From: Isoetes taiwanensis
Lineage: Eukaryota; Streptophyta; Lycopodiopsida; Isoetales; Isoetaceae
Assembly: GCA_021234155.1 (NCBI GenBank)
Contig: JAJEKV010000012.1
Location: 2,423,436-2,487,435 of the forward strand
Length of the DNA stretch: 64,000 nt
Reading direction: 5' to 3'
The translations under genes and the position numbers were made by a program. Under the pieces are notes generated by a model. The model did not search any database. It saw only the letters and a program-made list of their open reading frames with translations, and was not told the origin of the DNA. This document shows, in pieces, positions 19,457 to 30,755 of this stretch (within the stretch, counting starts at the first letter, position 1; every line of letters begins with the position of its first letter).

Positions 19457-22400
19457 ATGAAAATTATTACTTGGAATGTTAGGGGGATGAAAGGCCCAAT
19501 TAAGAGAAGAAGAATCATTTCTCAGCTTCGACATTATAAAGCTGATATTATTCTACTTCAAGAAACCAAGCTTCCTAAGTTTGAGAGCTCAAGTCTCTCT
19601 GATTGGATCTACCCGGGAGCTTCATCTGTTTGGATTGAGTCCTCTGGAACTAGTGGGGGATTGATTATGATATGGAAATCCTTGACTCAGATCTCTTACT
19701 ACAACAGTTCTAGTAACTGGTGGCAGGCAGTTACTTTTTCCATAAACAATTCCAATTTTGGAGTTCTTAATATTTATGCTCCAACAAACCCAAAGGATAG
19801 GGAATCTTTATGGCCTGAGATTAATTCTTGGATGTCCTCTCAGCCTTCTATGGACTGGATTGTCTCTGGAGACTTTAATAATACCCCTAATTGGGATATG
19901 AAATTGGGAAATAGAATTAACATGTCTACCATTGAGAGAACAAATTGGGATAGTTTGATCTCGGATTCTAATTTGATATATGTCCCCTCCTCAACTGCAA
20001 ATTACACCTGGTCAAACAAACAAAAAAATTCTAATAGAGTATACGTGCTCTTGACAGGTTTTATGTATCTAATTCTACCAGCTCCTTTTGGGATAATTGT
20101 TATGTTGTTAGTGATGAGAGCACCTCTATATCTGATCACCAACCCCAATTCCTCCATACTAGTCATTTGATGAGCCTCCCTAGAGATGGGAATATTCCCT
20201 TTAAGCTCAATTGCTCTTTGCTTTCCAATGACCGTTTCTGTGTGGATTTTAAAAATTTCTATCAAACTCTGAAAAATGGACATAATTCTGTGCTCAATAC
20301 TAATGGTCCTTCCTCTATTCTATTCTATTCTATGAAAGACTTTTATTCCAAGATTAAGCAAATCAAATGTTGGATTAAAAATTAGTCTCATACTAATTTC
20401 AAAGCTTTGAAACACGCAGAAAAATATTTATCTTGCTCCCTATAATGTTAATCTCCCTATAATGTTAATCTCCAAATTGGTGAGGAAATCTTGGAAAAGA
20501 AAATTAAATCTATTGAGGAGATTGAGGCCAAAAGCTGTGCCATTAAATGCAAAATTAAATATAACAGTGAGATGGACCTTGGGAGCTCGAAATTTCTCTA
20601 TAGAACTGCCAAGAATAGATTGCTTAACAATTCCATTATTCAAGTTCAATCTGAGAATGGTACAAATATTGAGACTCCCAATGAGATTAAGAAGTTCTTC
20701 CAGAAGAAGTATGCTTCTCTTTTCAGTGGCAGTGACACTAGCATTGACAGTTCTGGAAAGAAAGACAAGTTCATTTCCCTGATTAACCATATCATTCCAA
20801 ATTCTAATAGTCTGATGGAAGACTCGATTGCTGCAATCCCTTCTGAGCAGGAGATTCATAAGATTGTCATGAGCTTTAGCAAAGGTAAATCCCCTGGACC
20901 AGATGGTCTCCCCCCCTGAATTTTACATGCATTTCTGGGATATTCTAAAAGATGATATTATTACAATGATTCATGGCTTTTGGAATGCTGATCACTTGCA
21001 CTCCTCTATTTCTGCTGGATTTATTACTCTCATTCCTAAAGTTGATAAGCCCTTAGCTTTCTCAAATTGGAGGCCTATCTCCTTAACCAATTGCACCTAT
21101 AAGCTTTGTGCTAAGATTATTGCCAACAGGGTCAAGCCTTTTCTCCAGAAGGTTCAACATCAAGCAATCTGCCTTCCTGCCTAACAGATTTATTTTGGAT
21201 AATTATATTGTGGCCATGGAAGGTTTACTTTGGAATAAGGTATCTTTCCAAAAATTGTGTTACTTAAAGTTGGATTTCAAAAGAGCATTTGACTCTGTTA
21301 ATTGGAACTTCCTTAGGTTTGCCTTGAATAAGATTGGATTTAATCCCAAAGTAATTTCCTTAGTTCATGGTCTTAATTTTATGGCTAACTCTTTGCCTTA
21401 ATTAATGGCTCTCTAACTAGTTTCTTCCAATTGGCTCAAGGAGTCGAATTGGGGCTGCCCCTTAGCTCCCTACTTGTTTCTAGTGGTGGCTGAAATGCTC
21501 ACTAGGGGCAGTTGATTTTCATCAAGACTCTGGGAATATTAGGGGCCTTAATCTTCCAGATAACAATGGCAGCCTCATTATATCTCAATATGCAGATGAT
21601 ACATTTGCATTTCTCGACTTCACTATAGACAACATTGCTAAATTCTTGGACATTATTGATCTATTCTTAGATGCCTCTGGCATTTATTTAAACATTTCAA
21701 AAAGTGCTATTATTGGTGATACTAACCAAAGTAGTCTATGTGATATCAAGATTCTTAATACCATGCAAGCCACCAAATTACTTGGGATGCCTTTATCTCT
21801 CAATCCTAACCTTAAAGGGCTCTGGGATCCTATTTTGCAGAGAATTAGGAAAAATTTGAATATCTACAGGAATAGCTTATCTCTGGCTCGTAGAACTTTA
21901 ATTGCAAACTCTGTTTTTGCAGCCTCTCACATTTACTTTTCCTCTGCCCTTGTTGCTCCTAAATCAATCTACAATGAGCTTGAGAAAATTATTAGAAACT
22001 TCATTTGGATGGAAAAACACTCAGTCAATTGGGACTCTGTCACTCGAGCAAAAACTTATGGAGGTTTGGGCTGCGCGAAACCTTATATATCTTCAAGCAT
22101 GTGCCTTAGTGGGCAAATTCATCACGGAGAACTTTATCCGCAATAATTCTATGGCCTCAATTTTTATCGGACATTGGATCTCGTTTCATCTTATCCAGAG
22201 GGTCATCCATCCGTTAAGCATTGTCTTCGACGACCGCTTTCAACATTCTTCATCCCGTACCAACACCTCTCCCCTTATGTATAACATGATAAAGGCACGG
22301 AATGTTGTGCAAAGACCGCTTTGACAATGATCGATATGCATGATCATCATATGTATTCTTCTCTTTTCTGGTCTACTATATTTAAGGATTGCAATGGACA

Positions 22401-23329
22401 TATTCTTGCTTAGGCATCCGAAAACTTATAGGAAATGGGTTGATCATGGTATTATTCAAATCAAAGACTTATATAGAGATGGTCATATTATTTCCTGGAC
22501 CAATCTTAGGAGGTTAATTCATGGTACCTCAAGTGATAAAACAATCTTCCTTCATTTTAAGAATACCCTGAGGCACTTCACTAATCTAGCTGACTGTGAT
22601 AATGGCCTCACTTGGAAGATTAATGGCAATAAAAGATATAAAGTTAGTTCAGTATATGCCATTCTAAACTATAGGGATACTCCTGTCAAAGCTAAATACA
22701 AATGGTCCATCACAGAGGATGAATGCAAAATTTTATTTATGAACATATGGAATTCTTACTGCCCTCCAAAGGTAAATTTCTTTATTTGGTTGATTGCTCA
22801 TAAAAGTCTTCTAAATCTTGTCTCTCTTTCTCAGACAATTTCAAATATTTCTCTAGCTTGTCAATCCAACTGCTCACAGGAGGAAACCTTGCAGCATATT
22901 TTTCAGTGCCCTAAGATTGCTCAATTTTGGACGTGGTTCTATAATCATTTTAGTGAATACTTCTGTGTTAACAATCAGGGAAACTTGCTAAAATGTATTC
23001 AAAATAGTGATGCCTTTGTTAACACTATTATGTTCAATGCTTTGTGGAATATCTGGAAAGCAAGAAATAGGATTGTACATGGTAAAAAGAATGTTTCTAT
23101 CTTCTGGATTAAGATGGACTTCCAATTAGACCTAGAAGGATTTGTAACTGCACACAAAAGCAAATTTGGAGACAACTATGACAGGAAATGGGATGCAATT
23201 GGTACTTTTAATGGTGTCTTTAATCTCTTTGTTTCCCACTTCAATGTTATTCATTCTAATGCTTCTTTTTCTGACAATTTGGATAGAATATCTGGAATTC
23301 TTGAGGGGAGAGGGCAGGAACAAGTTTGA
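19457..23329 (+). pseudogene. LINE ORF2: endonuclease, reverse transcriptase, zf-RVT
   Basis: ATG at 19457 gives MKIITWNVRGMKG, then LQETK, SGDFN, YTWSN and, after a shift near 20040, DRFYVS and SDHQP: a full APE-type endonuclease. RT motifs follow: FSKGKSPGPDG (20874-20910), FITLIPKVDKPLAFSNWRPI, FLPNRFILDN, KLDFKRAFDSVNW, QGV..GCPLAP and YADD (about 21589-21600). Then come KLLGMPLS, FIWMEKHSV and GGLG. The zf-RVT frame 22340-23329 has CPPKVNFFIWLIAHKSLL and EETLQHIFQCPKIAQFW. The ~1290-codon length is normal. At least six frameshifts or stops (near 20040, 20385-20470, 20918, 21165, 21400-21490, 22080-22340) break it. A TTCTA microsatellite (20311-20335) sits inside the linker. Catalytic residues are otherwise present. 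Confidence 0.88.
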
Positions 23330-23731
23330 CATTGTTTTGACTTACCATGAAGCAACATTATACAGCAATAGCACAGGTGTTCCTAATATACAGCCTCCAA
23401 GGCCTGGTGCAACAGCAGATGAAATCAAACTGTATGAAGTGAGAACAAACAGTAATGAAAGGTCATGGGAAAAGATTTACTGCAGAGAAGTCGTGCAGAT
23501 GTACTGCTTGTTCAACTTCCTTTTTATGTACCACTATTCCCTTACTGAGAGGCAGCTCAGTAGGTATAGAGAACTGTATTATTCTCACAAGATGCTAGTT
23601 GATCTTTATGGTACTCTTATTCTTCTGATGGGAAAAGAGGACATTCACTATTTACTTATGGAGAATGGTTCGGAACATAACAGTTACAAGTGTAGAACAT
23701 CAGCAGGATTTTATTGGGTCTACAATCCCAC
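23330..23731 (+). CDS. Unidentified open reading frame downstream of LINE ORF2
   Basis: In a frame different from ORF2, about 134 codons remain open right up to the nested insertion. They encode a protein-like sequence: VLTYHEATLYSNSTGVPNIQ, PPRPGATADEIKLYEV, CREVVQMYCLFNFLFMYHYS, HKMLVDLYGTLILLMGKED. The composition (Tyr/Leu/Glu-rich, few low-complexity runs) is not that of a typical AT-rich 3' UTR, which here begins at 27029. It has no start codon of its own in the unique part; the frame also runs back into the ORF2 overlap. I do not recognise a domain. It could be a third LINE ORF, a host segment transduced into the LINE, or chance. Confidence 0.35.
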
Positions 23732-24376
23732 CGATCCGAGACATCGGATCGACATTCTAGAATGGGGCGAGCATGCATGTCTTGCATGCATGCATGTGGC
23801 GCATGCCCTTTCTGGTTGGGGTTTCGCTATTTTAGGCGCAGTTCTGCATCAACGTCTCATCGGCGCTTCCTCTTCTCTCGGCCAGTACCTTATTCTCTTT
23901 GAACCCACCCTCCCCCTTCTTTGTTTATTGTATTTGTCGCCTTTGGCTGCGTGACCAGCCCCTCTATTTGAAGTGGTTTTGTTTTTGTCGCATGGCACGC
24001 TGCGTGATCAGCCCCTCCACTCACGGGAGGTTTGTGTTGTCTCGCTTTTGTTGTGTTGGTGATGTGCGGTACTGAGGGTTGGCGGCGGCATCTGTTTTCG
24101 ACTTCTCCATGCGTGGGTTTTGGGAGCGATTTCTATGCCTTTACGTTTGTCCAAGCCCCTGCGAAGGCTTATCACTAGGGTTTTTCCGAAAAACACGAAA
24201 GGGAAGGGTTTTTAATTCCGGTGATAAGCTTTCGGCAGGTACACCAGCCACACATCTATTAGCATTGTATTTTTTGGGGTCCAACCAAATGATATAATTG
24301 AATTTTCCCTTTATTTTTCGTGGGTAGTTCGCATGTGTGCGGCTACCCACTGTCCACCATTGTAGAAAATCTGCTG

Positions 24377-24421
24377 AGATGAATGAGAAGCCTATCTATG
24401 ATAGATAGGCTTGTCATTCAT
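24377..24421. repeat. Tail-to-tail hairpin joining the two inverted copies
   Basis: GATGAATGAGAAGCCTATCT, then ATGAT, then AGATAGGCTTGTCATTCATC: 20-base arms with one mismatch. GATGAATGAGAAGCCTATCT is the same tail that ends copy B at 3652-3671, so this is where two family members meet end to end. Confidence 0.8.
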
Positions 24422-24858
24422 CACAGCAGCAGTATACAATGTTTTGAAGAATAGAGAGGGGTAGCCGACCATAGGAACAATATCGGACTACCCCGCAAAA
24501 GGAAATGTGCACAGGCAATATAGAAGGGTAATGGCGACAACTTCTCATCGGGATAAAAAACCCCGCCCTTTCGGGTTTTCGAGGAAACCCCTAATGAGAA
24601 ATGGTCGCCAACAACCTTGAATGTGTTGCCTGGAAAACCGAAGGAGATGAGTTGATGGCGAACACAAAATATAGCAGGACCCCAGAAGATGGCTGAAGCC
24701 TGCAAGCAACACAAAAAAATCCCTAAAAACACCCGTGAATGGTTAGAGAAAGCAAACTCATGCCCCTACGCAGCAGGGCGGGAAGGGAGGGAAGCAACGA
24801 GAATAGAAGAAGAGCTGCTGTGAGAAGACGCCGATAACCGGTCCGAAAGAGGAGATAG

Positions 24859-24931
24859 CCTTATATAGTAGCTCGTCCCTTCCCAGAATGGCGATCTGAT
24901 GGCTCGGATCGATGCTATTCTGGGAAAGGAC
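24859..24931 (-). promoter_or_regulatory. Predicted TE promoter: HSE-like palindrome plus TATA box
   Basis: On the minus strand the palindrome variant (24931-24875, with ATTCTGGGAAGGGACGAGC) is followed immediately by CTATATAAGG (24868-24859). The order palindrome then TATA gives a plausible start site near 24830, transcribing toward 24400. In copies A, B and C the TATA-like stretch is replaced by a GCATGCATG-rich segment. This is inference from motif spacing only. Confidence 0.4.
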
Positions 24932-25059
24932 TCGCAAGAGACACAAAACCGGCCGACTACCAGAGAACTTCCTCAACTATAAGCCGATGGCATAAAACCT
25001 GCAAGCAACACAAAGAACTCGAAAAAACACCCGTGAATGATTAGAGAAAATCCAACATG

Positions 25060-25345
25060 TAGCGAAAAAAGAGCATCACCCAATAGGGTGGAGAAAAAGA
25101 TCACTCAGCGGGTGGAAAACAACCACGTGAGAAAGAAATATCGTCACCCTCGAGGTGGAAATAAACAGCATCACCCGCAGGTGGAGATAGCATCACCCAA
25201 CGGGTGGAAAACAATTATGCATCACCCAACGGGTGGAAAACAATTACGTAAAAAGAAATATGCGTCACCCTCGAGGTGGAAATAAACAGCATCACCCGCA
25301 GGTGGAGATAGCATCACCCCTATGGTGGAAAAAAGCACCATCACG
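25060..25345 (-). repeat. Minisatellite of CCACCCGTTGGGTGATGC-like units
   Basis: About nine imperfect units of 20-35 bp. On the minus strand each has TTTCCACC, 3-6 bases, then GGGTGATGC; CACCC and GGGTG can pair within the unit. Related stubs occur at 3258-3298. Confidence 0.7.
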
Positions 25346-25504
25346 GTGGAAATAAACAGGAGTCTGAAGTCAAAAGTGAGATTAAGGCCAAGGTAAAATA
25401 GGCGATAGGGTCAAGTGCCGACGTCGAGGGGGAGTGTAAGGAGGCTAGCCAAGCGGCAGAATGAGAAAAAAGGAATAAGGGATGACGCAAGGATGTCATA
25501 GTGT

Positions 25505-26045
25505 TAGGAAGCGAGCCATACCAAAATAGAAAAAGATCCACCATAAGTGCAAAAAAGCTCTCAACACCTTGTGTACAACAACGTAAGATACCCCACATCT
25601 AGATAAAAAGAAGCATAAAAAGGAAAGATGATCCAATAGACACCCATGTCGCAAAACCTCAATGCGGTGCCAAACGCAATATGCATCATATCCAGAGAAA
25701 GTCAAATAGCAAATATGCCAATGATATATAATGATCATACCAATTTAGAAAAAGATCCACTACAAGTGCAAAAAGCCCTCAATAGACAGCTAGAAATGGA
25801 TTTCTCGAGATAACTAGAATCATGCAGAACCAGCACCATGCACAAAACCAGAGTGTGCCCAACATAACACCTTGTGTACAACGTTCAACGTAAGATACTC
25901 CCCATCAAGACAAAGAGAAGCATAAAAAGGAAAGATGATCCAATAGAAACCCATGTCGCAAAATCTCAAGGCGGTGCCAAACGCAATATGCATCATACCC
26001 AGATAAAGCCAAATAGCAAATATGCCAATGATATATAATGATAGC
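25505..26045. repeat. Direct duplication of a ~230-bp segment
   Basis: About 25520-25735 and 25745-26042 share GAAAAAGATCCAC, CACCTTGTGTACAAC, AAAGGAAAGATGATCCAATA, GGTGCCAAACGCAATATGCA and AATATGCCAATGATATATAA. A further echo, GTCAAAAGTGAGATTA, occurs at both 25370 and 26224. From 26046 to 26880 I see only AT-rich noncoding sequence. Confidence 0.7.
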
Positions 26046-27028
26046 GCCGAAAAAACCGAGAATACTAAAGAACTTCAAGAACACGATGTCAACTATAATT
26101 TGCCAAAGAAGACGTACTTGCGACAAAAAATGCAATGCACCGCAGTTGTTAAACAAGATGTGAATGAGGAACAAAAGAGAAATGAGAGTGTTAATGAGAG
26201 GTCATAAATGAGGCTTAAGTAGTCAAAAGTGAGATTAGGGCCAAGGAAGAGATGGAGGTCAAAGTGCTAAAGTGGGGGTGGAGGGCAAGGAGGTCCGTCA
26301 TATGGTAAAAAAGGACAAATGAAAACATAATGGCTAGGTAAAATGACAGATTATTAATAAAGTGAGTGCCATACATATGGTCTACTCACGAGAAAGCAAA
26401 CGAAAAGTAATGATAAAGGGACCAAAAACACAATGGCGGCGTGAAGTGACATATTAGTAGTAAAGCTATCCATATGAGAAAATTGAGGTGTTAGATGGAG
26501 GGGGCCCAGTCTATCAATGGCACTGTGTCTCGTGAATGAGGTCAAGTCAAGTGCATAGTTAAGAGGCCGATGTGGAAATGATACTCGTGATAAACATTAA
26601 AAAACTTACTCTAGACAAATAAACGGGCATATCTAGAGATGACAAATCCATAACATAACATATCAAGAGGTCAGGAGTACCCGGACAACAAAGGAAATGC
26701 CTTAAGACCAAGTATGAAGCAAATGTCCAACAAAAGGTTAGCAAAACTGAACAAGAACTCGCAACAAAATGTAAACGGATACTAGACAAATCCACTCGCA
26801 AATCTCGCTGCAAAAAATGACAATCCAATACATGCATATATGGAAAATTGGTGTAGAAACAAACCTGAAATAAAGCCAATGACCTTTCTCGGATGTGGCA
26901 TGTCCTTTCTCGGCCTTGGCTCTTCTTTAGCCTTCATCCTGTGACCTTCGTCCTCGATTCCAGTTTGTTAAGGAAGTTCTCTGGTATTCGGGCGGTTTGT
27001 TGGTTTCATGCGAGCCCCATTCTAAAAT

Positions 27029-27549
27029 TCCATATTTGACCAAATTATGCATTGACCTACCTGTCCAGCCTAGCCATCTCTTCTTATTCCATCACAAATC
27101 AGACTTTCAGCTTCACATATCCTGATCAAATGTTTATGCTCAATATCAAATCTTCCTCATGATTAACTTTTTGCTTCAGTACTTGGTTGCCAATTTTGCG
27201 GGGAATTATGGAAGCGTGTGGGCGGCATCAAAGTCTACTTCATACATACTCTATCTTATGCTAATCACGAAGGATTCATCTTTTTACTAAGGAGGCATAA
27301 GAGTACTTTGCTTAATTTTGGACATATATCTTTGCTACATTGATCACTGGCTTTGTTAAATTTGGACTTTCGGTGTTCAATTTTGAACATCTACATTGTC
27401 ATAATTAGTTCTGACTTATTTGACTTAAGTTGTGACTAATTTTGCTAGTTTTTATTATCTTCATGGATCCGCTTTCATTAGCGGACATATGTATGGCTTT
27501 TATTAATTAATGGAAAAACAACTCTCACTTTAAAAAAAAAAAAAAAAAA
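27029..27549 (+). other. LINE 3' UTR ending in poly(A)
   Basis: Noncoding, T-rich sequence resuming after the nested insertion and ending GGCTTTTATTAATTAATGGA, then an 18-base A tract at 27532-27549. This is the expected end of the plus-strand LINE whose ORF2 stops at 23329. The start of the element is beyond the window edge, so its target duplication cannot be checked. Confidence 0.6.
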
Positions 27550-30190
27550 ACCTTTTAAATCTGTTCAAACAGACTTTTTACCATCCATGGACTTTTGCAA
27601 AGACCACTTCAAAGCCAAATATACCTTAAGCCAAAACAGTGTAAATTTGACTTAAGCCTTAAAAATGGTTAACATTTATCAAAAGAAATTACAGATTCTC
27701 TTTACTGAATAACAATTTCCTCTTGTCAATCCAATTAAATTTCTTGTTCAATACATCATATTTATCCTCAGAAGAATTCAGAATTGACTAAAAAACAATA
27801 TAAGATTGAAAATGAATGTTTAGAAATTCCCTTGTCTTTTAGCAGCTCAGCAGCCTTGTCAAAAATATGACTTCATTGTCATCGCGTCTTGTAGCTTCTC
27901 CAACTTGAATAAATGGGAAACATACATAGGAGCAAGAAATCCTGTTACCTGCTGTGAAACCAGAGGACAGTTAGCCTTAGAAGGGTAAGAGCCTAAGTCA
28001 CTAACGGGTAAGCTACTTGAGTTCCTTTAACACAAGCGCAATAGACATGCATATTTATCAAGCATAGACCATATAAGTAACTCTGCTCTAAATAATGAAC
28101 CTGCATGCCCTTCATCTTGCATTAAGATAGACATGCGCTTCATCTTGCATGTTAAGATAAACACAATAGGTAGCTCTGCCCTAAATAATGAACCTGCATG
28201 CCCTTCATCTTGCATTAAGATAAACATAATAGACATGCCCTTCATCTTGCATGTTAAGATAAACATAATAGACAGAGAAACACAATAGACATGAAAATTT
28301 TATCCCATAAAGAATGTCTAAGCTCCTGCCTAAATACTTAATCTAAGTGCATCCATAATTCTCCACATGCATGCCAATAGAGGTCGTTATATTCAGCGTA
28401 ATCTTCTCACCAAGTGGATGAGCCGGATCTAGGTGCTAACCTTCAATTATTAACCATATCATCATTTATTGACCCCTGCTCTCGGACCAGCGAGAGACCT
28501 CAAATACACCTTCTTTAGCTAAGCATAATGTCGGCTATAAAGCACAATGGAGAAATCCCATGCCGATCCCATAACTTAACTTAGCAAACTTAACTTATTT
28601 GGAGCCAACTTAACTTGGCAAAGCAAAGTATCAAAGCATTGCCTTATGATGATTCGAGATACTATGTATTCCATATGGGACAACTTAATAGAATGCAAGA
28701 TCAAATGGTAGCATAAGCCACCACGGATACATGCATAATATCCCTAACAAATGCTATTAAGGCGGTTTCTTATTATTCCCTTTGCGTAAGTCCATCACAT
28801 GCTTGAGTTCATACAAAATCCTATTCAAACATATTAGGCTCTTCATTATAGGCAAACATATTCGCAGTATCATGTTTTATGCAGCCCCTTATGCATACAA
28901 AATGTGTACTCTAAAGAATTAATCACTAAGCCACCAAAACCGTCTGAATTTCAAGCTTTATCATTATTTAAAACATATACTTCTTAGAAGCATTCAAAAA
29001 TGAAAGTAGTCGGACACGAGAGGCCTTTGTGCCAGCAATATTGCCTTCAATTTTGTTGAGATGTAATGTAAATTGCTAGTAGCTCCACCAATAGCTTGGT
29101 TAATCATATATATATATCTCAGCTTCTCTGCATTTCATGCTCGGCTTCGCAATCGTTATTAGATCCAGTTCCTCTGACCTCGCATTGAGCACTAGAGATT
29201 GGATCAGTTGCTTGCAATCCATTATCCACTGAATTTGCCAAGAAGTCGTCACATAATTGTCAACAGAGCCTATTGCTTGCAATTATCCACTGAATTTGCC
29301 ATAAAACTCATCGTATAATTCTCAACAAAGCCTGTCAAAATCTTTGCATTTCCAAGATCACGTTCAATTCAGGGGCAACTACGAATTACAAAGCCTTGTT
29401 CTTTGTAGATCTACATTTTTCTTCCCCGATTCTCTTTTCTATCGCTCTATTTATGCCATTCTTCCTGTGATCCATAGAACGCTTCTACCAAAGCCTGCGT
29501 AATGCATATCTGCGGCTTATGATCATTTTTTATCGTCGTCGAGCCATACCGATGCTACTGTCTGCTCTAACCCTTAGGTTTTAAATTCATACCTAAAGTT
29601 TGGATCATGCCCTTCTGGATTGGCGACTTGTACATTTCCATCCTATACAGATACGTACTTTGTTTTGCAAAAGGCCATGGTCGAAACCCTAATCCTCATG
29701 GTCATACAATTTATTTCTTGGAACCCCGTTACCTTTCATTTACCCTTGTAATTGTGTCGATCATAGATATGCAGAGCATGTAATTTCCAACTGAGCCTCT
29801 AGAATATAATGCTTTCCTTGGAACTTAGGTATGTACCTTCATGCTTTCTCTAGTAAACCAATATCCTGGCGACTTTGTCACTGCCATCAAGTCTAAGTCT
29901 CTGCAATCATCTGCCATGGTCTATTTTACATGACCATTGTAATGCATTATGAATCGTAGTTATAGAATTTTTCCATTGTAATTTAGATCGTTACTCCATG
30001 ATTTGCGGTGTATATGTCAACATCTTGGCAACTTTAAAATTGCAATCAAGTTTAAAGTTTCGCATTGATCTGTCATTGCATATGGCCACCTATTATGGTC
30101 TATAGCCATCATGCTTTTGCTTCAGTCATCATTACACCACATCATGCAAATACATAGCATATCATAATGCCACATTACTCGTAATAAAAA
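27550..30190. repeat. 2.6-kb noncoding unit, copy 1
   Basis: Begins CCTTTTAAATCTGTTCAAAC and ends GCCACATTACTCGTAATAAA. It matches 30756-33405 in the same orientation almost base for base. It holds a small minisatellite (about 28108-28270, CTTCATCTTGCAT-TAAGATA units) and a (TA)n run near 29105. Short ORFs over the minisatellite are artefacts. No gene is recognised. Confidence 0.85.
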
Positions 30191-30755
30191 AGCACGCCTC
30201 CTACCGTGAGGTCTGAGGTGGGCGAAAAGTCATACATAGAGTTAGCAACAAGGAGAGTAGGACCTTGTTGCCAAAGCCCCTACCCTACCTATATTGCCTA
30301 ATTAACTCTTATCACTTGTTGCAAGTATTTATTTCTCTTTTAAGAGAGCCAAATGGCAAGCAGATTGATCCTACTTTGGGCCAATGCCAAAAGACTAGTA
30401 TAAAAGAGCCGAGCTCATTATATAATCCAACTCGTGTAAAAATGCAATTGGCATAATTTGAAAACAAATGTCATGTTACCTTTATTTTTGAATGCATTTC
30501 CTTATGTCTGGCTTTGTAAAGTCAAGAGCGGAAATCAGTAGAAAGAATTATAATTCTCATTTCCAGCCTATGCTCATCCTCATTGGCGGCCTTAGCGAGT
30601 AATCTTCTAAATTGGCGAAAGAATAATAATCGTCATTTCCAGCCTATGCCAATTCCTATAAAGATCCAAAATGTATTAGTAAGAAATTATATACACGAAT
30701 TTCAACCATTTTAAGGCCCCTAGTATAACTAGGAACCGAAGTTAGTGAAAAAAAA
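30191..30755. other. Spacer between the two 2.6-kb copies
   Basis: Unique AT-rich sequence with no recognised gene. It includes two short related stretches around 30540-30580 and 30605-30650 (TCATTTCCAGCCTATGC). It ends in an A run immediately before copy 2, as copy 1 also begins after an A run. Confidence 0.5.

Larger units (their letters stand above)
23732..27028. mobile_element. Composite nested insertion built from the ATTCTAGAAT-bounded family
   Basis: Opens with the half-palindrome CGATCCGAGACATCGGATCG and ATTCTAGAATGGGGCGAGC (23754-23772), and closes at 27028 with GTTGGTTTCATGCGAGCCCC then ATTCTAAAAT, as in copies A and B. Inside are a plus-strand copy (23732 to about 24400), an inverted relative (about 25345 down to 24400), a TA-rich direct duplication and a 3' end (26880-27028). 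It separates LINE ORF2 from its 3' UTR and poly(A). No transposase-like protein is visible. Confidence 0.6.

Noticed and set aside
28027-28266. ORF with repeated MQDEGHA phrases (also 31052-31514)
   Set aside because: Translation of a CTTCATCTTGCAT minisatellite inside the duplicated noncoding unit.
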